Shown here one piece after another: positions 42,741 to 55,000 of a stretch of 64,000 nucleotides of DNA. This stretch comes from Antedon mediterranea. Lineage: Eukaryota; Echinodermata; Crinoidea; Comatulida; Antedonidae. The position numbers and the translations under genes are program-made. The notes under the pieces were generated by a model. The model was not told the origin of the DNA. It did no database searches and saw only the letters and a program-made list of their open reading frames with translations. The stretch covers positions 5,281,001 to 5,345,000 of the forward strand of contig NC_092671.1 in NCBI RefSeq assembly GCF_964355755.1, in the 5' to 3' direction. Position 1 is the first letter of the stretch; every line of letters begins with the position of its first letter.

Positions 42741-45442
42741 ATGTCAAAATTAAAACAAGAAGAAGAACTATCCGATTGTCTTGCAGACTTAAGTAATATA
42801 TATATAGATGACAAATTGCTGTGGCTTAAACTTTTGCTATACGACCACTGTTCGGGAGAAGTCTTAAGCAAACAGATAATAACAGGACATGATTTGTTTA
42901 ATGAACTCAAAGATAGAGGTTATATTTCTTATGACCCAACAGATGTTGAAATCCTGCTGGAAATTGCCAAATTAACCGAAGTGGATCGGGCAACAAAACT
43001 AATAACTAAGTTTAAAGAAACTCATAAGACGAACACTGAACAAAACTACGTCTTTACCAAGGGCAGGCCAATAAAAGATTATCGCAAACGGCTTTTTAAA
43101 ACTTTGAGAGAAAATACTGTTTCTGGTGGAAACTTAGCTGTTAGCTACGGACAAAGTCGTAGGTTTGATAATACTTGGGATTTGGTGTTTTATTTGGAGA
43201 CGCAAAACATGTTGAAGGATAATTCTATACCGTTAGAAAGATTGTTCAAGAGGCTCAATGTCAGAGCAATGAGCGTTGGTATGTAAACACTACTTTATTC
43301 AAAACAGTAAAGCTGCTTTGTAGACGTGATTTACGAAAGCTGCTAAATGTTCTTTTTTCTAGTTGGCTTTAGGAATATTTACCATCATGTTCAGGAAAAT
43401 GTATTATATATCATTTAATTGCTCCTTAGATTAGGCTTGTTACATTTCAAAATATCAGTTAAAATACTGGTAACATATACATATCTTTATTACAGATGAT
43501 GAACCAACCAGTTCTAATTTAGAGGTAAATATGAGGTTAATATTTGTAAATATTTACTTATCCATACTCCACTATAACACATTCCTAAATATTATTATAC
43601 ATTTTCTAAATCAGAATCGGCTCAAAAACTTAAAAGACGCCATAACTTTCTTTGTTAATACTCACAATAAAAACTTCATTCTAAAATAGAAGTATGATTT
43701 TAGAAAACAAAATGTTCAACAATTAACAAAGTGTAAAATTAAAAAATCATTAAATTATTCATTTAGCAAATTTTATCAACCAAACAAAAAGAAACAATAG
43801 CATTATAATAAAGTAACATTTCATTTAAAATTTAAAGGAAGCAAGCAATAAAATGCCAGGTAAGGAGAAACATAATCCACAGGATTCCAAGCATGGTAAG
43901 CAAGTCCCAAGAGGTGACGCTAAAACAAAGCTCAAGCGAAAGGCAAATGAAGTTATTCAGGAAATAGACAAGAAAATCAAGTTTGTTTCTGAAAGTAAAA
44001 CAAGCATTAATCATGATGAAAGTTCGTGCAAAGAAACCATGGAAGACCACACGAATAATATTTTCAAACAAATTAAACAGGAACATGATGGCAATGTTGA
44101 GGGTTTGAACACCATTTATGCACCAAAAAAAGAAGCTATTGAGAGGAAAGTAAACAACCTTGAGTACCAGAGAAATATTTTGGAAAAAGTCATTGAAAAG
44201 ATTGATGATCCAAATGAGACAGAAACTCTCGAATCACACAAGAACACTATTGATGAAACAGAAAAAGAAGTCAATAAATATTCTGATTTAGAAGAGACTT
44301 GTACTCCTTTGTTTATCCCAAAATATCAGGATATTAATCTTGGTATATTTATAATTGATGATGGTAGATATATCATTGATAAAAATGATCAATCGTTTTC
44401 AGTAACAATGGGTCAGCCATTTGAAGTTAATGTAGAAAGGAAAGATGGAAGTAATACGGATACATTAGCTGCCACATTGATATACTCATCAGTTGAAAAA
44501 TGCCCCACTGACGATGTAGAAAGGCTGGAAAGAGGAAAGTACAGAATAAAAGGCCAATGTAATAAGGAAGGTAATTGTATATTGGCGATCACTGAAGGAG
44601 TAAACCACGTCAAAGTATCCCAAATCAACGTAGTACAGCGAGGATGTGTACTTACAATTACCACAACGCCTGATATCAAATGTTTAACAGATGTACTATT
44701 AGGTACAAATGATTGTATGTTAGTATCAGGAAAAAGTAAAAAGTTAATGATGTTTAACCAGTCAAATAATTACGGAAAGGTGTCACAAGGTGTAGGCCTA
44801 AAGATCAACAAAATGTATCGGATATCTAATAGTAGAATTGTTTGCAGTGACACAAAAAAAGAAAGAGTTGTCATTCTTAATGATAAATTTGAAGAAGAAG
44901 AAGACGCTGAATTTACTGCAGAAGATATGGAATCACCAGAGGGTTTAACAGTGAACGATGAATCAAGAGTTTTATATGTTGCAGACACAGCAGCTCATTG
45001 TATATTTAGATTCAATGTCGATAACAAAACACAGATGCGTCCGATTGGTGGATCAAAGGGTGGTAAAAATAACCAACTATGTCAACCACACGACGTAACT
45101 TTAACTAAACAAGGTAATTTAATGGTTACTGACTATGGCAATCATAGAGTACAAATGTTTGATGCAAATGGTACATTTTTTAAGACAATTATTAGCAAAG
45201 GTGAGAACGATGGGTACGTTATGTGCCCGAATAGTATAGTAATCGACAATGACGGAAATGTAATAGTTTCAAGCCAACATAAACTTCAAGTATTTGATCA
45301 AACTGGTCATTTCATAAAACGAATTGATAGTATTGATGATGGCCTTGATCATCCACATGCAATACGTGTAGTCTCCAACAGACCAAGGAGATTAGCAGTC
45401 ATCAATTCAGGGGAAAATAATGTTAAGCTATATAATTACTAA
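42741..45442 (+). CDS. Tandem-DED / coiled-coil / filamin / NHL protein, copy D (intact)
   Basis: Exons 42741-43278, 43496-43524 (29 nt) and 43838-45442 join in frame at GT-AG sites to encode 723 aa. Residues ~5-90 form a death-effector domain (LLWLKLLLYDHC, HDLFNELKDRGYISYDPTDV). Residues ~100-179 look like a second one (DYRKRLFKTL, WDLVFYLETQNMLKDN). A basic and coiled-coil region follows (LKRKANEVIQEIDKKIKFVS), then a filamin-type Ig domain (GQPFEVNVERKDG to VNHVKVSQINV). About six NHL repeats form a propeller (HDVTLTKQGNLMVTDYGNHR; SIVIDNDGNVIVSS). Copy A has a Cys/His B-box-like cluster after the first exons; here it is reduced to EKHNPQDSKHGKQV with no Cys. No RING or signal peptide. 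Likely cytosolic; a signalling adaptor role in death or immunity is inferred from the DEDs. Confidence 0.85.
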
Positions 45443-45942
45443 ACAAGCTTCTTAAACAGAGATATTAATATCCAATACAAAAGTAAAGCAAATTGATAGT
45501 AATTGGAAACTAATAGTATTTTGCGCTAGTACATTCGAAAATAGGTCACCATAATTGACCATACTGTTTAAGACTTATTGTCGAAATTGTTAAGTATTTG
45601 TTTAATTACAGTACTAAACAATTCAATTTTAAATCACTATTATGCAACACTAATTGTTAGGAGCTGTTTGTTTCGGGACGATAGACGAAGGAGACGAGAA
45701 GGTAATTGCTGATAAAAAAGCCAATGGTAGCATGTTTTTTTAATTTAATTCTTTATTTATTGACCAAAAGCAATTATTTTTTCCCATATTAACAAATGCA
45801 TTTGAATCAGCAATAATTATTATCATTTTTTATTTTTTTTATAATTAATTGTCATATCGATATCTAATGACGTTCCAACATTTGAGACGGAACAAGAAAC
45901 TGGAAAGGTCAAGACACAAGAGCCGATGGCTCCAGCCTGTAT

Positions 45943-46126
45943 AAAGCTTGGTTCCCACTAGAACGTAACGCAAGGACATAAACGCAACGCGAGCGTTTTA
46001 ACCAATGACAATCGAAGTTATAGACAGTTAGCAATCACAGGAGAATAAGCCATCGCGTGTGATTGGTCAATTCACTTGCGTTACGTTACGTCCTTGTGTT
46101 GCGTCGCTAGTGGGAACCACGCTTAA
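45943..46126. mobile_element. MITE with CACTAG-type inverted repeats
   Basis: TAAAGCTTGGTTCCCACTAG at the left and CTAGTGGGAACCACGCTTAA at the right are inverted complements with one mismatch. The inverted repeats extend inward over AACGTAACGCAAGGAC versus GTCCTTGTGTTGCG. It is absent at the equivalent place in segment A. Confidence 0.8.
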
Positions 46127-46699
46127 GATACACGACTTACGGTACGTGTTTGAGCAAGTTCTGCGATAGTCAGTGTGGTTCTTACTATAATGCTTAACCA
46201 ACGTACACTCCCTGTCTAGGACGTACTGAAATGAACAACAGCCGCACAAATTAGTTACCATCGCGTATTTACTTAGTGCCTTGAGCGGTGGGTTTGCTAA
46301 ATCACCGTCTGGCAAATTTCCACAAATAATTAGTTATTGTTAAGTTTAATGTTATACGCAGTCTAACAATATAGATCCCATGGTAACGGCATTAATATTA
46401 TTTAAATAACTAGGGGTTCGCTCGCGCACCCTCTAGTGGGTGTACCCGAATGGTCCTCGAAAACATGACTAACGCCTCTGGAAATTGAAGCCCAATAATG
46501 CTACGAACAACTACGAAAAATGTGAACATTGATGGTGTGCATTGAACAAAAAATGGATGAGGTATTTTTTGTTATTTTCAAGTATCGAAAACACTTAATA
46601 TTTTCATATTATTTAGCCTACTAATACTGTCAAATATCTTTTTTTTTTAAATTGTTCTTTACTTCTTTGGTAGTTAAAATAAATGTGCTTATTTATTTT

Positions 46700-46825
46700 A
46701 TGAAATCGAGTCGAGTGGGCGATCGGTTAAAGCAGGGGCTCCGCAAACCAATCGGCACAGGTTCAATGCCCTCTCGACCATGGTTATCGGTGGAGGTATT
46801 TACTCTCGGAGTTCTCTCTGTTTTT
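46700..46825 (+). mobile_element. tRNA-headed SINE, degraded
   Basis: CGAGTGGGCGATCGGTTAAA (A-box part), GGCACAGGTTCAATGCCCTC (B-box part) and a GGTGGAGG body. The equivalent copy is at 16588-16745. Confidence 0.6.
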
Positions 46826-47479
46826 TTTTATGCTTTTGAGAAATGTTTTCTCTCCAACAGTTTTAAAGAAATATGCATTTTATTTTGATAGTGTTAAACT
46901 TTGATTTATCACAATTTGTCAATTTCATTTTTGTTAAATAACGATTTACTAAGGTGTTTTGAAAGTGTTTAGGTAGATTCAGGGCCACTATTTCAGCTTT
47001 AATTATTCAATAATGCGACTTATATGTATTTAAGCTCCGGATTTTTATATAAACTTTAGGAACAACATTATTACTGTACAACTCCACTTTTTCAAGAAAC
47101 GAGCACATTAAGTATTAAGATAGGAAGGTAATAAAAGTTCACTCTCATTTATGTTAATGGAAAATATATATAGATCGAAGAACAATCAATGTTACTGTGT
47201 TATTTTGATGTGTTTGGTTAATGTTGTTAAGTTTTTATATACGTTTGTTTAAATTTATGCTTGTATGCCTTGTTGTATGTTTCTGTATATACACATTATA
47301 TATACATTAAATTCCTTTTACACTATGGTGTGTTTTTTTTTCTAATTTGGACGCACCTTTGTTCAATTCAAGTTACTGGGTTCAAGTCCTGTCCGTTTTA
47401 TTTTGCCACTGAAAAACGGGAAGTTATCAATAAATGATTATATTATTATTACTGTATTATTATAGCACATAGATTCGTT

Positions 47480-48235
47480 AGATTTGAATTACGCATTTTA
47501 TGTAGGCCATATAATAATTATGTAATAATGTTTATACTGTATGATGTAAAGTGCGCTTTCATAAATATCCTTTAGGTATTACTGTATATGCAATTTGTGT
47601 GGAGAGTAAACTTAAGTTACGGAAAATGTTTACGAGAATTTTTAGATTCGTAGATTTGAATTACGCATATTATGTAGGCCATAATAGGTGTTTAATAATG
47701 TTTATACAATGTAAAGTGCGCTTTAGCACGAGCTTTCATAAATATCAATTAGGTATTACGCAATTTGTGTGTAAATTAAACTTAGTTCCGAATATTGTGA
47801 CGGAATTGTTAACAGTTTTATAACGTGATATTGTAATAACATAGTTTTTATCTTTGTAACTACTGTATTTTAATTGGTAAAATACTGAGTACTGATCTTT
47901 GTTAGCTGTTTGTTTTAGTATTCCGTCCATTTGAATGAGATTTTCTAATGTGAATTCGAAATGTGTATACAATGTAAAGTGCGCTTTACTACGAGTTTTC
48001 ACAAATATCAATTAGTTACAATTATGCAATTTGTGCAATTAGAGTACACTTAGTTACGAATATTGTGACTGAAATTTTTAAAAGTTTTATAACGTGATAT
48101 TGCAATAACATCGTTTTTATCTTTATAACTATTTTAATTGTTGATTAAAACGTATACTGATCTTTGTTAGCTGTTTGTTTTAGTATTCCGTCCATTTGAA
48201 TCAGATTTTGTAATGTGAATTCGAATGAGAAATAA
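47480..48235. repeat. Tandem duplications in the segment D flank
   Basis: GTAAAGTGCGCTTT occurs at 47547, 47712 and 47980. TAACGTGATATTG followed by TGATCTTTGTTAGCTGTTTG and TATTCCGTCCATTTGAAT occurs twice (about 47822 and 48093). Segment A has a single, simpler counterpart (17160-17470). Confidence 0.7.
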
Positions 48236-48894
48236 AACAGCCTATAGGCCTACTACACGAGAGGCATGGTGTTGTTTCATTTTTTTTTTGTCGCTTCAAC
48301 ACATTGTGAATAAATGACACGTTTACTTTCATCCGTTAAAAAATACCATATTTGGAGGAAAGTTTATTAGCCTGGAGCGGACCACTAAAACACTTTTCGT
48401 AGGTAAACGATGCAGACAAAAAATCAATTATTTATTAGTTATATCCAGATACATTATTGAATATGCATTAGGTGTGACATAAGAATTGACCAGACCACAA
48501 AACGCTTTCCGACGAGACGTCTGTAGCCATGGTAAAAATAAGTGGAAGGATAGGTATCGACACTAACATCAAACGGATTTTCCACCGCGCTCGCCTATGT
48601 TTAAAGCACTGATCTCGAGACAGCAGCTGGATGGCAAATTTCACTTACCTACGAAACTTGCATCCAGGATTTAATAAAAACGCCAATTCACTTACAGAAG
48701 ATTCTTGTATTTTCTTTTTCTTCTTGTTTAAAATCTATTAAGTTTATTCAGGAATAAGGCGACATTTTTACAGTATAGGGTATAATCCTAAGTTTTCTCC
48801 AAATTTTGTGATATTTTCATGCAAAATAATCCATCTGATTCAAGTCGTTTCACTCTCTCTTCACAATACACAAACCTAACCTAGACTGGAATAA

Positions 48895-49042
48895 ATTTTC
48901 CTCCAATTTGTTCTTCTTTTTAAATTAATTTCCCACTAGTTTTCTGCCCTCTCTTCCATATCATTCAAAGTATGGAGAGGGTACCACAGCATTGTAGACA
49001 TCGGTTGGCAGTATCTTAGTGTGGTCTACAGCAGTCACTGTT
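48895..49042 (-). pseudogene. Decayed duplicate of the last YEATS2 exon
   Basis: The minus strand encodes ILPTDVYNAVVPSPYFE then a stop, matching [17 protein letters not shown] of the real last exon (49088-49306). Flanking DNA also aligns (GTAGACATCGGTTGGCAG in both; AATTAATTTCCCACT versus AATTAATTTGCCACT). A frameshift before and a stop after show decay. It lies just beyond the stop codon of the gene, in its probable 3' UTR. Confidence 0.85.
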
Positions 49043-49087
49043 TTTTTCTTTCTTTTCTATAAAATGTTTAAGATTTAAGATCTAATT

Positions 49088-52000
49088 TTATTCTTCCTCA
49101 TCTATTTCTTCTTCTTTAATTAATTTGCCACTTCTCGTCTGCACTCCTAAATGTTTGTTTGTCAACAGCTCAAAGCATGAAGAGGATGTCACGGCCTTGT
49201 AGACATCGGTTGGCAGGATCTCTTGTGGTGGTCTGCAGTCACTGCGAGTCTTGTAAGCCTGGCCAAGAGAGTCCCGTACAAGATCTGTCATAAACTGCTT
49301 AGCAGCCTAAAAAAACATATGATCATTAGTGATAACATTTTAGTGTATCTTCAGATATCCAAGACCTTCTTTTCATACCCAGTGGTAGTACCTCATATAG
49401 TCTCATTCAGAGATATACCCATTATTTATTTAATTAGCCACAAAGCTTTTCAATACAAGTTTTCTCATTTAAATTCTGTTACCAATGAATGAATGAATGA
49501 ATGAATGAAAGAAACATGTTTACAATATTCCTTGCAATGTGTTGCTTTTGTAGTTTATATATTTTCTTCTCGTGTTTTTTAAGCTACACTTATTTGATCA
49601 AAATAATTTCTAGAATAGTTTGTGGATCCCACATCCTAGCAAAGTTAGTAAAGCTGATGTGATCCCAGTGGTGATATCATGAAATGTTAATTTCACTGCT
49701 TTGCAACATAACTTTCAAATATCATGAAATAATTTCCATTTTTAGTTTTTTCAAACTTTAATTTCTCTTTTATTTCAAATATCAATTGTTAATAACTTAA
49801 TTACTAGGATTTTTGTTCTGGCTTCTCCTTAAAATATGTGAAAAAATTCTAGATCCATAAGGCACAAAGCATAACGTGAGTGCTCACTAAACAAATTGAC
49901 TTACATTAAAGAGCATCTCCTGCGTGACTGGAGCATACACATCTTCACAAACTTCAACTTGGTTCAGTTTGATTCCAACCTGTAAAATAATATATACAAT
50001 ATATCATTTTTATTGATAATATCAATCAATCAATATATAAAAAAAAAAATCCAAACCATTCAATTACCCCTTGAAGACAAGATTGCCTACTTTTAAAACT
50101 AATCTTATAGTATAGAAACACAAGTAATAGCTCTTTGTATTTTCTCAAAGAATGTGGAGAGATATTCTATACTTAGAATGGACCCACGTCCTCTCTCCCT
50201 ATGGACTCTTTCTCCAAAATACTGCCAAAATAATAAATTGATTTGTTTATTATTATTTATTATTCATAAAATACACAAACCTGTTGACACATTTCTTCTA
50301 TCAATGTGGCGCCCTCACTGGGCGGCATAAACAGTTTTGGTTTTAGAAGTTCTCCAGAAGGTTCACTCTTTATTGTAATTTGAGTTGGACCTTCCACGGA
50401 GATGATATCAATGTCCGAGTCATCCGTGTCTTGGAAATGATTCTGCAAATTGTCTTTCTGGTTTTCTAATTTAGTTCGAATATCATCTGGTAATGAATAT
50501 GAATTCAATTTCAAAAACCCTGAAAAAAAGATATGAATACACTGTATTAGTTAAATAAAGTTTTGTGGGGGTTTTTATTCATGAATCTTTCTAATTACAA
50601 AAAATCAAAATTATGTATGAAAAAATAATATACATTTTCTCTTACCAAATTCTGACAACCATTTTTCTTTACATTTTGCAGTAGTATGTGCCTCAGTCTG
50701 ATCTTTGCCTTCTTCGTCTATAACTTTCTTCACCTCTCCACAAATGTCACACCAATCTGTTTGAGGTGATTTATCTAAAGGGAGAACAAACAATCTCTAT
50801 GATAATAAAAGATTGATTCAACCTGTTAGTGGCGGTTTCATCGCTGTTGGTTGAAAACTGAATGAAATAAAAAATAAATAAAGGTCACTGTAGTGATTAT
50901 TCACACATGTCTCGATTGATTAAAAGCCAATAGTTACTGCCTCTGCGGCATCAGTACAATAGAAGTCATGTACGTTGTTTCATTTCGATCGATTAGTCAC
51001 TAAAGCTGGTTTATTTAATAATCAAATAATAAGAATGTAGTTTTGTTGGACAAAACCAAAAAAAAATAAAAACAATACTGATTACAATATGAAACAACAA
51101 AGATATACATGTGTTTTCTGATAGAATGTTAACTGCCATGTTATGAACAGGAAGGTCAGTCACAGCCAAATGTCTGCTGCTATAATAACTGGCAACTTGT
51201 CCCCTGGCTAATTAAAAAGGCTACTTTATCCATTTCTAAATTAACACGGTTCTATGTTGTCATGTTGTATAAACGGGCCCTAACTGAGTACTCGGAGGAT
51301 AATCTACAAGTGCTGTATCAAGTAAGTAAAAAGTACTGCTCATGTTGCATGTGGGAAATTCAGTGCAAGAATTTGTCAACTCCCTGTTCAGTGTGTGTTG
51401 TGTATATACTGACATTGCCATACTCTCAACTACAACTATGAAAGTTTGGTATAGCTATGGAAGGCATATTGTAAAAAAATGTGATTCTGAAACAGGTTTG
51501 AAGAGAAGAGAAATAAAAAATGTATGCCTGTCAAAGTAGCCAACTGTATGGTTCCAAAGTCTTTTGTGCAGAAAGTTTTTGGGAACTGGGCATTATAATA
51601 TAATTACTGCTATTCTAACCCTGGCTCATACAGGTAACGATAGGTAAGATCATTCTTACCTTTGACATATGGCATATAACCATGAACACGGCACCAGACC
51701 ATTATCTGCTTCGTTGTCCAGACATCCTTCAGATTGAATGTACTGTTCTTTGCATCTGATATGAGCTTCTTGACATTTTCTTTGATTGCCACTGCTCTCT
51801 GCCATTCACATGCCTTCCTCTTGATGATGTGCCAGGACTGAAACTGCTCCAAGGACGGCGCACAAAACGGGAATATTGTAGGATCTGAAAATAAAAAAAT
51901 AAATACATAATTTTGCTTTGTACGGTTAAAATAATATTTAATTGCAGACCACATAATGCCAGTAAAACAATGCTGCAGACAAAGGATTAAACATGTTTGA

Positions 52001-55000
52001 TTGAGTCTGTTCAAGTACTGTATGTCATATTATAAAGATATTGCCTTGTCATGAGGGGAATAGTACAATCTACTGCACCCAGTTAATCCAAATACCAGAG
52101 CTTACTAGAGTGCTATCTTCCTGATATTGGTATTATAAAATATGTAACTATATTTTTTTTATCGAACAGATCACAGAGATATTATAGTGATAATATCTCT
52201 ATGATTAGATTAAACTCACCATTAGTACCGTTTATCATTGGTATTCTTTTCACAACTGCTTTTACAAGGTTTTCCATCGATGAAACTTCCTTAAGATCAA
52301 TTCCTTTCTTTGGCGGTATCTCAATTGTTTTTTCCAACCTCGAACTGTGCTTAGACTTTGAGGCTGTTGTAGTGATCCCAGATATGCCAAGGGCTTGATG
52401 GCTTACGACCTGTTGCACAAGTTGTTGGCTCAGGAGTTTCGGTTCTTGTTTTACAGGAGTAAGAATAAATTTCTTAAGGAAATCTTGTTTGACTACACTT
52501 GCACCTTTTGATGTGCTAGCTCCAGATGATGTAGATGCAGTAGTTGCTGAGCTTAAAGCTATTCCAGAAAGGGCATCTGAGCCAATAGTCAACACTGGTT
52601 GTTTACCACTGGTGTCAACTAGGCTAGCTTTTGGAAATGAACTACTTAATGAAGGGAGACAAGACTTGCCACCAACTACTGTCAAGCCTTGAAGTTTCAT
52701 CACATTACCTGTGTCTTGAACTTTCTTAGGGAGAGCTGACCTTATGACTCCACTTTCCTTCACAACTCCGATTTGACCAGTTATGAGAGAAACACCTTTA
52801 GATGAAATTACCTTTGTCACCTGTGTATCGCCTTGGCTTGATGAATTTGAAGATTTAGGTGCTGCAATGACAATGCTCTGTCCTGTTGTCGGCAGTGCTG
52901 ACTGTCCAACCGTGACCATTGTCTTTGTGGATGTACTGGGTGAATGGATAGGTGAAGATACCTTCTGGGTTAGAATTGGAATATGATGAGCTATTTTGAC
53001 TTGTGCCATTCCACTAGCTGCTTGTTGACGTGAACCAGAGCTTCTCTGTACAAGAACAACACCTCCTGACTGAGTTCGTACAAGCTGACCCTTTTGATCT
53101 GGTAGTATATTCACACCCTGAGTTTTTGGAAGAGTTTGGCTCTGTATTGCACCTGTTTTATGAGTTCTTTGTACTTGTATGAGACCAGTGGCAGGAGTTG
53201 CCAATTTTGGTGCTGCTTGTTTAGGGCTTGCACTCTTTACAGGAATAGAAGGAGTCTTCTGTTTTGCTTGAACTACGGTTGCTTTATTCCCTTGTGTCGG
53301 AACTTGCTGAATTTGAACAATACTTCCAGAAGGTAAAGGTGGGACTATAGATCCTTGTGGCAGTATTAGGACATTACTAGGTGATAGAAAAGGTCCTTTA
53401 GAACTTCCTCCAGCTGCCTTCTTGACAGGTGTTCCAGACTTTACAGTCTGTGGATTCTTGTTAGCTGGTGGACGACCTGCCATTTTACCTCCTGTTGTCT
53501 TCTGCTGAGCAGATGCTTGTGAAAACACCTGCTGTGGTATTAGTATCACCTTGCCTTGTAGATTAGGATCTGAAGATGTAGCAGTTATGTAATACTGAGC
53601 TCCAGGAGGAGGTTGTGTAATGGCTACTTGAGCACCACTTCTCTTGCCCTGAGATCCTCCTTGAACTTTTTTGACAGCTGTAACAATTGTAGGCTTATCA
53701 GAGGTTGAAATTTGAGACAGGATCTGAGTAGAGGTAGAGGGTATATGAGATGCCACAGACTTGACTGGATTGGAAACATTTGAAGGTGTAACTATTGTCT
53801 TTGTAACAGAAGTCAATGGAGAAGAAACAGTTGTTGAAGGTAAAATCTTTCCTTGAATATCCTCATTTCCTCCATCTTCAGTATTGGACACAACCTTTCC
53901 ATGTTGGATTCTAATTGCCATTTTTCCTGGAGAGGTCTTTGAAGCTACTTCTGCTACATTTACTGCACCCGAAGACCCATCTTCTAATTCTTCAAGAATC
54001 TTAGATTCTACGCTAAGGATGTCAGTCTTTTCTGCAATCTTTCCTGTCCGTATTACGGATGATTGTGAAACTCTTAATCCACTTGTAATAGGTCCAAGAG
54101 GTGGCATAGTCCTTGTTGTGGAGGTAGATGGAATAGAGGTTAACAATTTCAAATCATCAGAAGATCCACTGATAGGTAAACTTGAAGAATCTGTTTCCAA
54201 AGGAACTGCTAAAACCTCTTTCTTTTTTTCTGGAGTAACAGTACTCTTCTTTTCACTACTACTACTACTAACAGAATCTTCCTCTTGCTTTGTAGTCTTT
54301 TTCGTTGCAGTAGATGTTACTAAAGTGGTGACTGATGATTCTAGATCAGAATCCGTTCCAAGATTGTCTATTAGTTTATCAAGTGCTTCTTTCCTAGCTT
54401 TCGAAACTTCTGGACTTACAGGCAGACTGGAAGATTTCTGACGTACAGGTGTTGTGGAAGTAGATTGACTTGGGGTACTGGGTCTAGACAAAGGGATCTG
54501 TGGTTTGGTTCCTTCTCTGTAATTCACATTTGTGATGGCTGGGGAGGCAGGTCTTGGAAAATCATTAGATCCATTATCATCAGTTAGATACCTGTCCAAT
54601 TCAACATCAACGATCTACAAGCAACAAAATTAGTATTTCAAAGGAAATAATCCAAATAATTTCATAGCTAAGTATGAAAGTTATAATAAGTGCCTTATTA
54701 ATAGAGGTCTCCACTAATATGGGTTTCCCAAAGAACAGGTTCTACTGTAATAAATATAAACATTTTTTCTTACCGTTTCTGCACCGAGAGTTTGCAGACC
54801 AGTGTAGGTACGATCAAGCTGCAAAAAATAAGATATATTTTTTTATGTTTTTTTCTTCTTCTTTCCACTAACTAAAGAACTGATCAAAATGTGTTAACTT
54901 ACAAATTTTATAAGAGAAATTATCAAAATACTTTTTAGATTTACCTTGATTTGATGAATGATATCAACTTTTTTATTACGAGGATCAACAAAGTGAAGTT

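Larger units (their letters stand above)
45443..48705 (+). repeat. Segment D: duplicated 3' flank
   Basis: Collinear with 9254-9514 and 15895-18160 of segment A. It ends at ACGCCAATTCACTTACAGAAG (48680-48700), matching AAGCCAATTTAGTACAGAAG at 18146. It contains a MITE (45943-46126), a degraded SINE (46700-46825) and a local tandem duplication (47480-48235). No gene recognised. Confidence 0.7.

Noticed and set aside
52201-54441. Plus-strand ORFs up to 185 codons
   Set aside because: Antisense of the large YEATS2 exon, with Ser/Thr-rich composition producing long open antisense frames.
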